A stretch of DNA of 52,489 nucleotides from Treponema sp. (GCA_009786715.1 WQRN01000002.1:1-52489); one strand, 5' to 3'. Counted from the first letter of the stretch, positions 34,150 through 43,240 are shown. Notes: generated from the letters alone by a model not told the origin. Numbers and translations are program-made.

Positions 34150-34902
34150 ATGCATAAGCATCACGAAGAATCTATTAAAAATATGGCAGCTCATTATAAC
34201 GAAAATCCGGAAATTATTGCGCTATTTCTGATAGGTTCAGTTGCTACCGGTACAGAACGACCCGACTCAGACCTTGACGGCGTTGCTATTGTATCGCAGG
34301 AATATTATGAAGAAAAGAAAAAAAAGAGTATGGAATGCGAATCGATTTTCGGAAAATGCACATACGAAGGCGGTTATTTTGATGTTCATTTTATGACACG
34401 TCAGCATTTAGAAAATATGGCAAATAACGGTTCGGAACCCGGACGGAATATGTTTACAAATGCGCAGCCGCTTTTTAGTCATGATCCTGATTTGCCTGAA
34501 CTTGCCGCTAAAATCCCAATTTTTCAAAAACAGGATGCAGCGTCAAAACAGCTGCGGTTTTACTGCACCCTAAAACAATCTTATTCTTATTTTTGGAAAA
34601 TCTGCAAACCGGAGGGATTTGCTAAACATCATGTTGCGAATGGTATGGTGTATAATTTATACCGTCTTATCCTGATTGAAAACGAAATTTTGTTTCCTTC
34701 TGTGCGTAAACTGGAAATGACTGTAATTAATATTAAAAATAAACCTGAAGGCATAGTTAATAAATGCAGAAAATTTATGGATACCTTAACAGATGAAGAC
34801 GCTATAGCGTTAGTTGAAAGCTATGAAAGCTGGACATCTTATAATTACCCCAAAGACTTCCAATTTATTTCTAATAATTTTACTGATCCATGGGAATATT
34901 GA
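34150..34902 (+). CDS. Nucleotidyltransferase-family protein
   Basis: 250 residues. The N-terminus holds the polymerase-beta-like nucleotidyltransferase motif ALFLIGSVATGTERPDSDLD (GS...DxD metal-binding aspartates, about residues 27-43); a third acidic residue may be in YFDVHF. The C-terminal half is helical, as in kanamycin or streptomycin nucleotidyltransferases and related two-domain proteins. It would transfer a nucleotide to a small molecule, RNA or protein; the substrate is unknown. AAGGAG lies ten bases before the start, 20 bases after the AraC-GH11 stop, so the two are probably co-transcribed. Confidence 0.8.
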   Translation: MHKHHEESIKNMAAHYNENPEIIALFLIGSVATGTERPDSDLDGVAIVSQEYYEEKKKKSMECESIFGKCTYEGGYFDVHFMTRQHLENMANNGSEPGRNMFTNAQPLFSHDPDLPELAAKIPIFQKQDAASKQLRFYCTLKQSYSYFWKICKPEGFAKHHVANGMVYNLYRLILIENEILFPSVRKLEMTVINIKNKPEGIVNKCRKFMDTLTDEDAIALVESYESWTSYNYPKDFQFISNNFTDPWEY

Positions 34903-34945
34903 CACGCCGCATACAGCGTTGTAATACTAATTTTCACTTTATTCT

Positions 34946-36826
34946 TTAACATTGCTGAAACACAGCCTCACCCTTAGCGATATTAACCGATTTCAGCATC
35001 AGCTTAATATCATCGTTAGGCGCAACATCTCTCTGAAGCGAAACTTGAGTTTCAAGCGCAAGAGCGGGAATGATTACAGCCCAGAACCTGCCTTTATTTT
35101 CCAGCGCGACAGCGTCCCATAACGATTCCTTTTTATCAGACAGATAAACCATCTTCCAGTGATTTTCAGAAGCTCTTTCCGCGTGAACTGCGGCAACAGA
35201 TCCCGCTTCGCTGAATCCAAGCCGCGCCGAAATTTCATCAGCGGATAAGGGTTTATCGCCGCGAAGAACGGCGCGGATCTGCAGATGAGATAAAAGGTCT
35301 GTGTACCGGCGCAGCGGACTTGTTACCTGCGTGTAAGTGTCAAGGCCAAGCCCCTGATGCCGCCCCGGTTTTACAGAAAGAATTCGCGGCCTCATGCAGC
35401 GGCGAAGCTGAATGGAACCTGCAAGGCCGCCCGGGACTTTTCCCTGTATTTCAACTTCCTGCGAAATATACGGAAAGGCAAGCCCGCGGGAAGCAGCCCA
35501 AGTGCCGGCGCCCTCCCCTGCCGCGATCATACATTCTTTTACAATGAAGGAAGATCGGTATTCAACAATCGGCTCTATTTTTATCTCTTCGTCCTTTATT
35601 GTTATGTTCACGTCGGGGAGATCTATGTTAACAGCGCCGTGCGAAGTCCTGCGCTCGAATATTTTTTTTGACAAATTTAAAAGGGAGCATAACGAGCATG
35701 AATTTTCATTATTCCCGGCATCGATTATTTGATCCGCTTCTTCGTAAGTTAAACGCTGTACTTTTACAATCGAAGGAAATATTTCCGTATCGGTTACCAT
35801 TCCGTTTTCGTCTATTTTTAATTTAAATGTAAGAGCGAGAGATTTTTCAGAAAGTCCAAGCGCAAACATTGGGATACATTCTTCGGCTAACATACGGGAA
35901 GCGCCTTCGGGAAGATAAAGAGTGGCGCCTCTGTCACGCGCTTCTTTTTCCGCGGAGCTGTCAAATGTTATGCGCGAAGCAGGATCCGCGACATGAACAT
36001 AAAGCAGCGAACCGTCTTCGCCGTCTTCAATTGATACGGCATCATCCGGATCTGTACTCCACGGGCTGTCAATAGCGTATGCAGGAAGACGGCATAAATC
36101 GCTGCGGCTGGAATCACATTCGTTATGCGAAGACGGACTGACAACCGAACTTGCAAACGAAAGACCGAAGCGGCTTGGATGCGGGTTAACCATTCCTGTC
36201 CAGAAACCTGTTTTTAAAAGAAGCGAATGCGCATCCTGAGGAGTTTCGCCGAGCCCCATATCTCTCATTGTGCGGCTCCTTGCGGTTTTTCCAAACGCCA
36301 GAGCTTCAACATCCTGAAGGAAACGCGCGTCATCTTCAGGCATTTTATTTTCCGCGGGTTTTTTCAAACAGGCTTTCAGCCTGTCTAAAAACTCTATGCG
36401 CTCGCCGCTTTCGCGCTGTACCGCGGCGCGTTTGGCTTCTTCGGCATTTACTTCCTCCGTACCTTTAGGTAAAATCGCGTCAATCGAGCCTGAAAAGTAA
36501 ATTCCATCGCTTAAAAGAAGGTACGCGCCGTAAGCGCCGGCAGGAGTATATTCATTATAAATAAAAGCTGTTAAATCTTTTAAGGATAAAGATCCGCCTT
36601 CACCTGAAAGCAGCTCCCACACCTCTTTAATTGCGGACGGCAGCGGATGGTTCTCATCCATCCCGTTAAAATTTTTAACAGGCCCAGGATGAATCAATTC
36701 AATATCTTTATCGCGCACCTTTATTTGTGAACCGTCTTTAAGGGAAATTGTAAATTTGTTCTGCGCCTTCTCATTTACAATCGCGGGTTTACCCTTGTAA
36801 ATGACAAGTGCGCCTTCAGGTATCAT
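34946..36826 (-). CDS. RNB-domain exoribonuclease (RNase II/R family)
   Basis: 626 residues; processive 3'-5' exoribonuclease. The RNB catalytic site is visible as DSPWSTDPDDAVSIED, with the metal-binding aspartates, followed by HVADPASRI, GATLYLPEGASRML and the RNA-binding VTSPLRRYTDLLSHLQ block. The N-terminal 180 residues include an SH3/KOW-like strand set (EGALVIYKGKPAIV) and a helical region, and the C-terminus is too short for a typical full S1 tail. This fits the shorter spirochaetal/cyanobacterial type rather than RNase R. It starts 14 bases after the sigma-factor stop and has no Shine-Dalgarno. Confidence 0.88.
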   Translation of the reverse strand: MIPEGALVIYKGKPAIVNEKAQNKFTISLKDGSQIKVRDKDIELIHPGPVKNFNGMDENHPLPSAIKEVWELLSGEGGSLSLKDLTAFIYNEYTPAGAYGAYLLLSDGIYFSGSIDAILPKGTEEVNAEEAKRAAVQRESGERIEFLDRLKACLKKPAENKMPEDDARFLQDVEALAFGKTARSRTMRDMGLGETPQDAHSLLLKTGFWTGMVNPHPSRFGLSFASSVVSPSSHNECDSSRSDLCRLPAYAIDSPWSTDPDDAVSIEDGEDGSLLYVHVADPASRITFDSSAEKEARDRGATLYLPEGASRMLAEECIPMFALGLSEKSLALTFKLKIDENGMVTDTEIFPSIVKVQRLTYEEADQIIDAGNNENSCSLCSLLNLSKKIFERRTSHGAVNIDLPDVNITIKDEEIKIEPIVEYRSSFIVKECMIAAGEGAGTWAASRGLAFPYISQEVEIQGKVPGGLAGSIQLRRCMRPRILSVKPGRHQGLGLDTYTQVTSPLRRYTDLLSHLQIRAVLRGDKPLSADEISARLGFSEAGSVAAVHAERASENHWKMVYLSDKKESLWDAVALENKGRFWAVIIPALALETQVSLQRDVAPNDDIKLMLKSVNIAKGEAVFQQC

Positions 36827-36838
36827 TTACATATTATA
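36827..36838 (-). promoter_or_regulatory. -10 box before the RNB gene, possibly leaderless
   Basis: TATAAT (36833-36838 on the minus strand) ends six bases before the ATG at 36826, inside the short gap after the sigma gene. The -35 position (TTATAT) is weak. Confidence 0.4.
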
Positions 36839-36840
36839 CA

Positions 36841-37686
36841 CTAAATCGCTTCAACATATAAGCATTCTTTCAGTTCATCCGCATGACACCTTATTTTTCT
36901 GAGCGCGCGCCTTTCAATCTGACGCACAGTTTCAGGCGATATATCAAATTTATCTCCTATTTCTCTCAGCGTAAAATGCTCACAGCCGTTCAGCTGAAAA
37001 CGATAGCTAATAATGCGTTTTTCCCTGTCCACTAATTTATTTAATAAACGCATGGTATCATCTTTGGACGCTTTTCTCATAAGATCGCGCTCAGGGCAAT
37101 AGGTGTAATCTTCGTAAATATCCACAGCGCAGGACGAGTCGTCGTTGGCATATTCATAAAGCAATGTATCGGACGCGATACTGAAGAAAGAATCGACATC
37201 TTGAACAGAAATGCCCAGCTCTTTTGCGATATCGGTATTTTTAGGCTGATGCATTAAACTCTGGCTTAAGAAATGGTACGCATGCTGAATTTTGCGTAAT
37301 GTTTCTTCTTTGCGCTGAGGCAGCCTAACAAGGCGCTTCGTATTGGAAATATAACGGCTGATAAACTGCCGTATCCACCAGCAGGCGTATGTGCAAAACC
37401 GCACATTCCTGCGGTAATCGAATTTCTTCGCTGCGTGTAAAAGACCTATATTGCCTTCCTGGATAATATCCATAATCGATATACCGCAGGAGTTATACAT
37501 TGCCGCAATCTTTACAACTAACCGTAAATTTGAATTTACCAGCTTGTGTAACGCGTCATTGCTGCCTTCTTGTATCTTTCTGGATAATTCCAGTTCTTCT
37601 TCGAATGATAAAAGAGGAAATACTTTTATCTGCTTGAAATACGCGTCAAGCAGGTTGTCGCCTGATTTCAATGTTTTGTTCCGCAT
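36841..37686 (-). CDS. Sigma-70 family RNA polymerase sigma factor (group 2-like)
   Basis: 281 residues. It has region 1.2 (DAYFKQIKVFPLLSFEEELE), region 2 with the core-binding and -10-recognising segments (IIQEGNIGLLHAAKKFDYRR and FCTYACWWIRQFISRYISN), region 3 and a region 4 helix-turn-helix (FTLREIGDKFDISPETVRQI). There is no long region 1.1, so it is an alternative or stationary-type factor rather than the housekeeping RpoD. GGGAGG precedes the ATG by five bases. It could be the counterpart of the T. pallidum sigma-43-type gene. The RNB gene follows in the same direction. Confidence 0.88.
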   Translation of the reverse strand: MRNKTLKSGDNLLDAYFKQIKVFPLLSFEEELELSRKIQEGSNDALHKLVNSNLRLVVKIAAMYNSCGISIMDIIQEGNIGLLHAAKKFDYRRNVRFCTYACWWIRQFISRYISNTKRLVRLPQRKEETLRKIQHAYHFLSQSLMHQPKNTDIAKELGISVQDVDSFFSIASDTLLYEYANDDSSCAVDIYEDYTYCPERDLMRKASKDDTMRLLNKLVDREKRIISYRFQLNGCEHFTLREIGDKFDISPETVRQIERRALRKIRCHADELKECLYVEAI

Positions 37687-37740
37687 TTTGCCTCCCGCTG
37701 TTTCTCTTGAAACGGCTAATAATATATAGCAAAAATCATG

Positions 37741-37760
37741 CCAAGTATATCGAAACTTGG
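37741..37760. promoter_or_regulatory. Inverted repeat between sigma gene and 37.9-kb gene
   Basis: CCAAGT (37741-37746) and ACTTGG (37755-37760) are perfect 6-bp arms around eight bases, in the 224-base divergent gap. It may be an operator; nothing else in this gap looks like a gene. Confidence 0.3.
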
Positions 37761-37871
37761 AAAAATATTCATAACTCCTTGTCAGATAAGGAATTATTCC
37801 AAAAAGCCATAACCCTTCGGTACCTAAGAACGTTAAAAGTGTATTATTTTTTATACAATTATGAATATTTA

Positions 37872-37910
37872 TTGTATAGAAAATATTATCTTTATATGAT
37901 AAAGTAAATC
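37872..37910 (+). promoter_or_regulatory. Promoter of the 37.9-kb gene, near-leaderless
   Basis: TTGTAT (37872-37877), 17-bp spacer, TATGAT (37895-37900) and ten bases to the ATG. No Shine-Dalgarno. Confidence 0.5.
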
Positions 37911-38357
37911 ATGAACTGCGGGGTTACAGTAAAGGTAAAAAAGGAAGACGCATATTATACTGTGCAGTGGTCTGCGCTCGCCAAGGCGGACAAGTACGAA
38001 ATTAACTCGAAAGTGCCTACTTTTGGCGGGATCTTTGAAGTGTACTGGATGGATGAAAGCGAGAAACTTCGGCTATTTATCGTAGGACAGACCAATTACG
38101 GCGGTTTAAGAAGCGAATTAAGGCGCATAACAGACCCTGAACTTTGCACAAACGATGAAAAGGCGAAAAAAATCCTTGAAGAAAAGGAAATATGGTACCG
38201 CTACGCTCCGACAGATTCCGCTAACATCATGGCGGACATAGTCTGGTTTTTTATGCAGACATATTTTCCGGAGAAAACATCATTGTCCCATTCCGGGCGA
38301 TATAAAAACATTTTTTTAAAAGAATCAGCTCCCGATAAACTTTTATGGGTGCCGTGA
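37911..38357 (+). CDS. Uncharacterised protein, faint GIY-YIG-like pattern
   Basis: 148 residues, cytoplasmic. The segment GGIFEVYWMDESEKLRLFIV followed by GQTNYGGLRSELRR is spaced like the GIY-YIG nuclease fold (strand, loop, strand ending G-x-T, then an Arg-bearing helix), though the diagnostic tyrosines are replaced. A C-terminal helix has IWYRYAPTDSANIMADIVWF. I cannot name the family with confidence. The stop lies two bases before the start of the Sua5/YciO gene, so the two are co-transcribed. Confidence 0.6.
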   Translation: MNCGVTVKVKKEDAYYTVQWSALAKADKYEINSKVPTFGGIFEVYWMDESEKLRLFIVGQTNYGGLRSELRRITDPELCTNDEKAKKILEEKEIWYRYAPTDSANIMADIVWFFMQTYFPEKTSLSHSGRYKNIFLKESAPDKLLWVP

Positions 38358-38359
38358 AA

Positions 38360-39028
38360 ATGATCGAATACATAGTTCCCTCAAATATTGACGACAGGGT
38401 GTTGAATAAGGCCGCGCGCATTCTTGAAAACGGCGGTCTTATCGCGCTTCCAACAGACACGAGCTGGAGTCTTGTATGTTCGATAAAATCTCAGGAGGGG
38501 ATAAAAAAACTGCGAAAGCTTTCCGGCGAAAGGGACGAGCGGCATTTTACGCTGTTGTGTTCCAGCATTTCGCAGTTTGTTGAAGTTGTTAAACTTGACA
38601 ACAGCCGTTTCAGGCTTATTAACAGGCTTTGCCCCGGGCCGTATGTGTTTATTTTGAAAACCCTCTGCCACACGGAAAAATTTCTTGATATCCGAAGACA
38701 CGAACTTGGAGTGCGCATTCCCGATTATCAGATTCCAATCAGTTTGATAGAAACATTAAAACACCCGCTTTATTCGATAACGGCAAAAAGAACCATGACA
38801 GGAAAAGAAGATTTTGCCTCTGATGATGATAATGAAGCGGGCGTTGAACTTCCGCCGATTCCGGAAGACGAGCTTTTTGAAAGCGGATGGGAACTTGAAG
38901 ATATTGAAGGGTTGGATTTAATTCTGGACTCAGGCGAAGAACGCGAACGCATTTTTTCTACAATCCTTGATTTATGCGAAGACGAGATAAAAATTATCAG
39001 AAACGGCGCCGGCCCCTGGCCTGTTTGA
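38360..39028 (+). CDS. Sua5/YciO/YrdC family protein
   Basis: 222 residues. The YrdC fold is recognised from AARILENGGLIALPTDTSWSL, KKLRKLSGERDERHFTLLC, RLCPGPYVFILK and LGVRIPDY. Members make threonylcarbamoyl-AMP for the t6A modification of tRNA or are the related YciO group; this sequence has the YciO-like KxR variation (GERDERHFTLLC), and an acidic insertion near DDDNEAGVELPPIPEDE interrupts the SAN motif region, so I do not assign TsaC. The start at 38360 lies two bases after the previous stop; the in-frame ATG at 38345 falls inside that gene. Confidence 0.82.
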   Translation: MIEYIVPSNIDDRVLNKAARILENGGLIALPTDTSWSLVCSIKSQEGIKKLRKLSGERDERHFTLLCSSISQFVEVVKLDNSRFRLINRLCPGPYVFILKTLCHTEKFLDIRRHELGVRIPDYQIPISLIETLKHPLYSITAKRTMTGKEDFASDDDNEAGVELPPIPEDELFESGWELEDIEGLDLILDSGEERERIFSTILDLCEDEIKIIRNGAGPWPV

Positions 39029-39054
39029 ATAAGATCAAATTATTATCTTTCTCC

Positions 39055-39090
39055 TTGTGAATTTATAAAATCCTATATATATTTGAATAA
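39055..39090 (+). promoter_or_regulatory. Cardiolipin synthase promoter, possibly leaderless
   Basis: TTGTGA (39055-39060), 17-bp spacer, TATATT (39078-39083) and seven bases to a GTG start. Confidence 0.5.
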
Positions 39091-40665
39091 GTGACTAAAA
39101 AGAAACTTAAAAACAAATATAAATTCGTTTTTAGAAGAAGGATTCTGGTAGTCCTTACCCTTCTTGCTCAAATCCTTTTATTTTTCTTCCTTGTAGCCGG
39201 GACAGGCGCATATTTAAAATTTTCTTATTGGGTTCTTTCGATATTAAGCATAATAGTAAGCATTTATATAATAAACAAACATGAAAAAGCCGGTTTTAAG
39301 CTAACGTGGATTTTCCTGATACTTATATTCCCCCTCTTCGGAGGAATAATGTATATCGCGCTTAACATTTGGTCTAACCCTAAAAAATTAAGAAAAGCTC
39401 TTTTTGGAAATATCGCCGCAAGCCGCAATGCGTTTTTCCTTCCCGGAAACAGGCTGGACGAGCTTATTAACAATCACCCGGATTTCAGCTCTCAGGCGCA
39501 TTATTTGCAGGAATACGCCGGTTTCCCAGTTTACGGAAACACAAGACAGGCGTATTTTCCTTCGGGTGAATCGTTTTTTTACAGAGTGCTGGAAGAAATA
39601 GAAAAGGCGGAAAAATATATTTTTATGGAATTTTTTATATTGAAAGAAGGGATAATGCTCAATTCAATAATTACAATTCTTGAAAGAAAAGCCGCAGCCG
39701 GTCTTGATGTCAGGGTGATGTACGACGACATGGGCTGCTTTTTCACCCTTCCGCCTGATTTTCCTGCGAAGTTAAATAAAAAAGGAATTAAAACATATAT
39801 TTTTAACAAGTTCAGGCCGATTGTATCATCGCTTCAGAATAACCGCGATCACAGAAAAATTATTTCGATAGACGGCAAGGCAGCTTTTACAGGCGGGTTG
39901 AATCTTGCCGATGAATACATAAACGCAATTGACCGTTTCGGACACTGGAAAGATTCAGCGATAATGATCGAAGGAGACGGCGCGTGGTCTTTGACTCTTA
40001 TCTTTCTTCAAATGTGGAATTTAGGATTCAAAGACAAAGATGATTATGAATCATTTTATCCTTGGAAAAAAAATATCATTGAACACACGCAGAAAGGAGT
40101 CGCGGAAGGTTATGAAGCCTGGGGTTATGTGCAGCCGTACGCGGACAGCCCGATCGATATTGAAAATGTAGGGGAGCATGTTTATATTCAAATAATTAAT
40201 CAGGCGAAAAAGTATATTTACATAAATACGCCGTACTTGATTGTAGATGATAACCTTTTATCCGCTTTATCGCTTGCCGCGAAAAGCGGAGTTGATGTGC
40301 GCATAATAACGCCTCACCGCTGGGATAAATGGATAGTCGCGATTACATCGCGCTCATATTACAGAAGGCTCATTCAGGCAGGGGTTAAAGTTTACGAGTA
40401 TACTTCGGGCTTTAACCACGGGAAAACTTTTGTTTCAGACGATAGGCTTGCGACTGTCGGCACAACCAATCTGGATTTCAGAAGCCTCTATCTGCATTTT
40501 GAATGCGGCGTATTAATTTACGCAAGCGAAACTGTAGCGGCGATTAAAGAAGATTTTTTAAACACAATTCCGGCTTCGCAGGAAATAACTTTAAAAGACT
40601 GTTCCCGCAACGCGGTTCAAAGGCTCATTCAGGACGGGTTAAGAGTTTTTGCGCCGTTAATGTAA
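39091..40665 (+). CDS. cls: Cardiolipin synthase (phospholipase D family)
   Basis: 524 residues; condenses two phosphatidylglycerol molecules to cardiolipin. Two N-terminal membrane helices (ILVVLTLLAQILLFFFLVAG and a second near residue 40-60) and the cytoplasmic-side WIFLILIFPLFGGIMY block are typical. Two HKD motifs follow: HRKIISIDGKAAFTGG and HGKTFVSDDRLATVGTTNLD, each providing one His of the active site. The GTG start has no Shine-Dalgarno and fits the leaderless pattern. Its stop codon abuts that of the convergent MATE gene. Confidence 0.92.
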   Translation: MTKKKLKNKYKFVFRRRILVVLTLLAQILLFFFLVAGTGAYLKFSYWVLSILSIIVSIYIINKHEKAGFKLTWIFLILIFPLFGGIMYIALNIWSNPKKLRKALFGNIAASRNAFFLPGNRLDELINNHPDFSSQAHYLQEYAGFPVYGNTRQAYFPSGESFFYRVLEEIEKAEKYIFMEFFILKEGIMLNSIITILERKAAAGLDVRVMYDDMGCFFTLPPDFPAKLNKKGIKTYIFNKFRPIVSSLQNNRDHRKIISIDGKAAFTGGLNLADEYINAIDRFGHWKDSAIMIEGDGAWSLTLIFLQMWNLGFKDKDDYESFYPWKKNIIEHTQKGVAEGYEAWGYVQPYADSPIDIENVGEHVYIQIINQAKKYIYINTPYLIVDDNLLSALSLAAKSGVDVRIITPHRWDKWIVAITSRSYYRRLIQAGVKVYEYTSGFNHGKTFVSDDRLATVGTTNLDFRSLYLHFECGVLIYASETVAAIKEDFLNTIPASQEITLKDCSRNAVQRLIQDGLRVFAPLM

Positions 40666-42078
40666 CTATATTACTTTCTTTTCTATCCATTTGTTTGAGA
40701 GCCAGCGTTTTAAAAAGAAAATTCCGCGGAATAAAAAATCTGCGCCCATAGCGAGGTAAACGGCGACAGGCCCAAAGCCGAGAGTGAACGCCATAAAAAA
40801 CGCTGAACAAACTCTTACTAACCACATTGTGCACGCCGCGACAATCATCACATAACGCGCGTCGCCTGAGGCTTTCAACGCGTTCGGAAGCACAAATGAA
40901 GGGCACCAGAATAAAGTTGACGTAATACAATGAATCCTGAGGAACAGCACGCATAACTCGCCCGCTTCCGCGGAAAGATTGAATATGCCGATTATCGGCT
41001 TCATAAAAATGAAAATATTTATATTTATAACAAAGTAAGTAATATAAGAGAGTATCATTATCTTTTTTGTGTACCGCTTTGCCGCAAGATAATCACCCGC
41101 TCCTATGCACTGCCCCACAATTATTAAAAGCCCCATGCCGTAGCCGCTTCCCGGCATAAAGGCAAGCGAATTAATCGTAGCTCCAACAGCGTTAGCCGCA
41201 ATGGCGGCGGTTCCGAACACTGTAAATATTCTTGTAATCAATATTTTACCGATCTGGAACATGGAAGATTCCAAACCGCTTGGAATACCGATGTTTAAAA
41301 TGCGCTTTATCATCGCGCCTTCCAGCTTGACATTTGTTATGCCGCATAAATTGATGATCCTTGTCTTGTCTTTTATTAAAAGATAAATTAAAATCGCCGC
41401 GGTAATTACCCTGCCTATAAACGTGGATAACGCGGCTCCTGCAACTCCCATTTTAAAAACATAAATAAGCAGAGCGTTCGCGCCAATGTTAAAAATATTA
41501 AGAACTATCACAGTTCTCATAGGAACTTTTGAATTACCCATGCACCTGAACAGCGCCGCGGCGGATGTATAAAGCGCGAGAAAAGGATAAGAGAGCGCGA
41601 TAAACAGGAAATATACATTAGCGCTGCGCATTACATCGTCCGCAATATTTCCGAAAATAGCGCGTAACATCAGAGCGCGTGTAAAAATTGTTATTATCAT
41701 TAAAACAACGGAAATAATAACGCTTATATAAACCAGCTGCCTTGCGGAACTGCAGGCGTTCTTTTCTTCCCTGCGGCCGAGGTATTGGCTTGCGACAACA
41801 GAACCGCCTGTCGCAATCGCGTTAAAAGACGTAATGATTAAAAAATTAATTGTTTCAACAAGAGAAATACCCGATACCGCGTGCTCGCCGACAGAACTTA
41901 CCATTACCATATCCACAATACCGATCATGACAACGAGCAGCTGCTCGATAATCAGCGGCCAAAAGAGCGAAAAAAGTTTTTTATTATTCCAGTCTACAGC
42001 GGTGAGCGTAACGGGCGTATCTAAGGGGGAGCTGCGTACCGCAGGTTCTAAGCTCGTCATTGATTGCCTGGTGTCCAA
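40666..42078 (-). CDS. MATE family multidrug efflux protein
   Basis: About 470 residues with twelve predicted membrane helices. Landmarks: LFSLFWPLIIEQLLVVMIGI, DMVMVSSVGEHAVSGISLV, SQYLGRREEKNA after helix 2, and the internally repeated IPSGLESSMFQIG. It exports cationic compounds using sodium or protons. I prefer the TTG at 42078 because AGGAGA lies seven bases before it; an ATG at 42099 in the same frame contains that AGGAGA within its own coding sequence. The gene is divergent from the Mbeg1-like gene, with about 50 bases between starts. Confidence 0.9.
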   Translation of the reverse strand: MDTRQSMTSLEPAVRSSPLDTPVTLTAVDWNNKKLFSLFWPLIIEQLLVVMIGIVDMVMVSSVGEHAVSGISLVETINFLIITSFNAIATGGSVVASQYLGRREEKNACSSARQLVYISVIISVVLMIITIFTRALMLRAIFGNIADDVMRSANVYFLFIALSYPFLALYTSAAALFRCMGNSKVPMRTVIVLNIFNIGANALLIYVFKMGVAGAALSTFIGRVITAAILIYLLIKDKTRIINLCGITNVKLEGAMIKRILNIGIPSGLESSMFQIGKILITRIFTVFGTAAIAANAVGATINSLAFMPGSGYGMGLLIIVGQCIGAGDYLAAKRYTKKIMILSYITYFVININIFIFMKPIIGIFNLSAEAGELCVLFLRIHCITSTLFWCPSFVLPNALKASGDARYVMIVAACTMWLVRVCSAFFMAFTLGFGPVAVYLAMGADFLFRGIFFLKRWLSNKWIEKKVI

Positions 42079-42091
42079 AAATTTTCTCCTA

Positions 42092-42127
42092 TTTATCATT
42101 TACACAATTTATGCTATATATACAAGT
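42092..42127 (+). promoter_or_regulatory. Promoter of the Mbeg1-like gene, possibly leaderless
   Basis: TTTATC (42092-42097), 17-bp spacer, TATATA (42115-42120), seven bases to the ATG. No Shine-Dalgarno. Confidence 0.45.
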
Positions 42128-43240
42128 ATGGCAGGAATATTTGATTATCTGGCCTGGAGAGGAGACCTTGATTTTAATGTTTCTCCGTTTAATCCGGTTG
42201 ATAATATAATTTTTTCGCAATTTGCGTATCTTACTCTGGACGGCATTGTTCCCCCGCCTGAAGAAAAAGAAGGAATCAGCATTGATTTAGCCGTAAGAAT
42301 CTATAACGAAAAAATAAAAGAACCGGATTTTAAATTGTCGTCGATATTCAAGGAAGACCACGATCTTATACGCGCGCTGGGCTCTTCAAAGCGCTTCGGA
42401 AACTGCCAGCTCTTCGGTTATGTTAATCATGTGGATATTGAACGTGAAATTCAATTTGCCGCCGTCTGCATTTATACAAGCGACGGTTATTCCTTTGTCG
42501 CTTTCCGCGGAACCGATTGTTCCATTGTCGGCTGGAAAGAAGATTTTAACATGTGTTTTAAAGACGTTATTCCCTCTCAGATTGAAGCTGTCAATTACCT
42601 CGAAAAAATGGCTCCTGTAATTAAAGGCCGGCTGCGCGTGGGCGGACATTCAAAAGGAGGCAATCTCGCGATCTACGCGTCCGCCAACTGCGGTAAAAAA
42701 ATAAAAAAGCGCATTAAAACAGTTTACAGCAACGACGCTCCGGGGTTTAATGATAAATTTTTATCAAGCAGGGGTTTTAAAGAAATTAAAGACAGAATAC
42801 GCTTTTTCGCGCCGCAGTCTTCAATTATCGGCATGTTTATGGATCACGGAACAGACACCGCCATAATAAGAAGCAGCGAGAGCGGACTGATGCAGCATAA
42901 CCTCTATTCGTGGGATATTACGCATAATGATTTGGTACGCGCGCAAAGATCCACCGTTAGCAGTCAATTTATAAATAAAACACTGCGCGGATGGCTTGAA
43001 AATATGGACAATGAAAAGCGCGAACGGTTTATAGAAGCGCTTTACGACATTATAAGTCTTGCAAATGTAAAATCGACAGCCGAACTGGAAACATCGTGGC
43101 TTTCCATCACAGGAAGAGTTTTAAAATCTTTAGGCAGCATAGAAGAATCCAAAAGAAAAGTTATTAGAGAAACAATAGGAGAGCTATTTAATTCAGCAGG
43201 GAGAAACATTGACACTTTGGTAAAACAGGAAGAAAAATGA
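42128..43240 (+). CDS. Mbeg1-like (DUF2974) lipase-fold hydrolase
   Basis: 370 residues. After MAGIFDYLAWRGDLDF the alpha/beta hydrolase features appear: YSFVAFRGTD (oxyanion region), and the nucleophile elbow GGHSKGGNLAIYA, with Ser about residue 177; a catalytic Asp may be in YSNDAPGF and a His in SWDITHND. There is no signal peptide, so it acts inside the cell or on the inner membrane. Family members are lipase-like proteins of unknown substrate. The frame is open 98 codons upstream, antisense to the MATE gene, but the family start is MAGIFDY. The next gene begins four bases before its stop. Confidence 0.85.
   Translation: MAGIFDYLAWRGDLDFNVSPFNPVDNIIFSQFAYLTLDGIVPPPEEKEGISIDLAVRIYNEKIKEPDFKLSSIFKEDHDLIRALGSSKRFGNCQLFGYVNHVDIEREIQFAAVCIYTSDGYSFVAFRGTDCSIVGWKEDFNMCFKDVIPSQIEAVNYLEKMAPVIKGRLRVGGHSKGGNLAIYASANCGKKIKKRIKTVYSNDAPGFNDKFLSSRGFKEIKDRIRFFAPQSSIIGMFMDHGTDTAIIRSSESGLMQHNLYSWDITHNDLVRAQRSTVSSQFINKTLRGWLENMDNEKRERFIEALYDIISLANVKSTAELETSWLSITGRVLKSLGSIEESKRKVIRETIGELFNSAGRNIDTLVKQEEK

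Noticed and set aside
35320..36468. Plus-strand ORFs antisense to the RNB gene
   Set aside because: Overlapping shadows in different frames without motifs; the RNB motifs are clear on the other strand.
41834..42127. 98-codon upstream extension of the Mbeg1-like gene
   Set aside because: It is antisense to the start of the MATE gene and family members begin at MAGIFDY.
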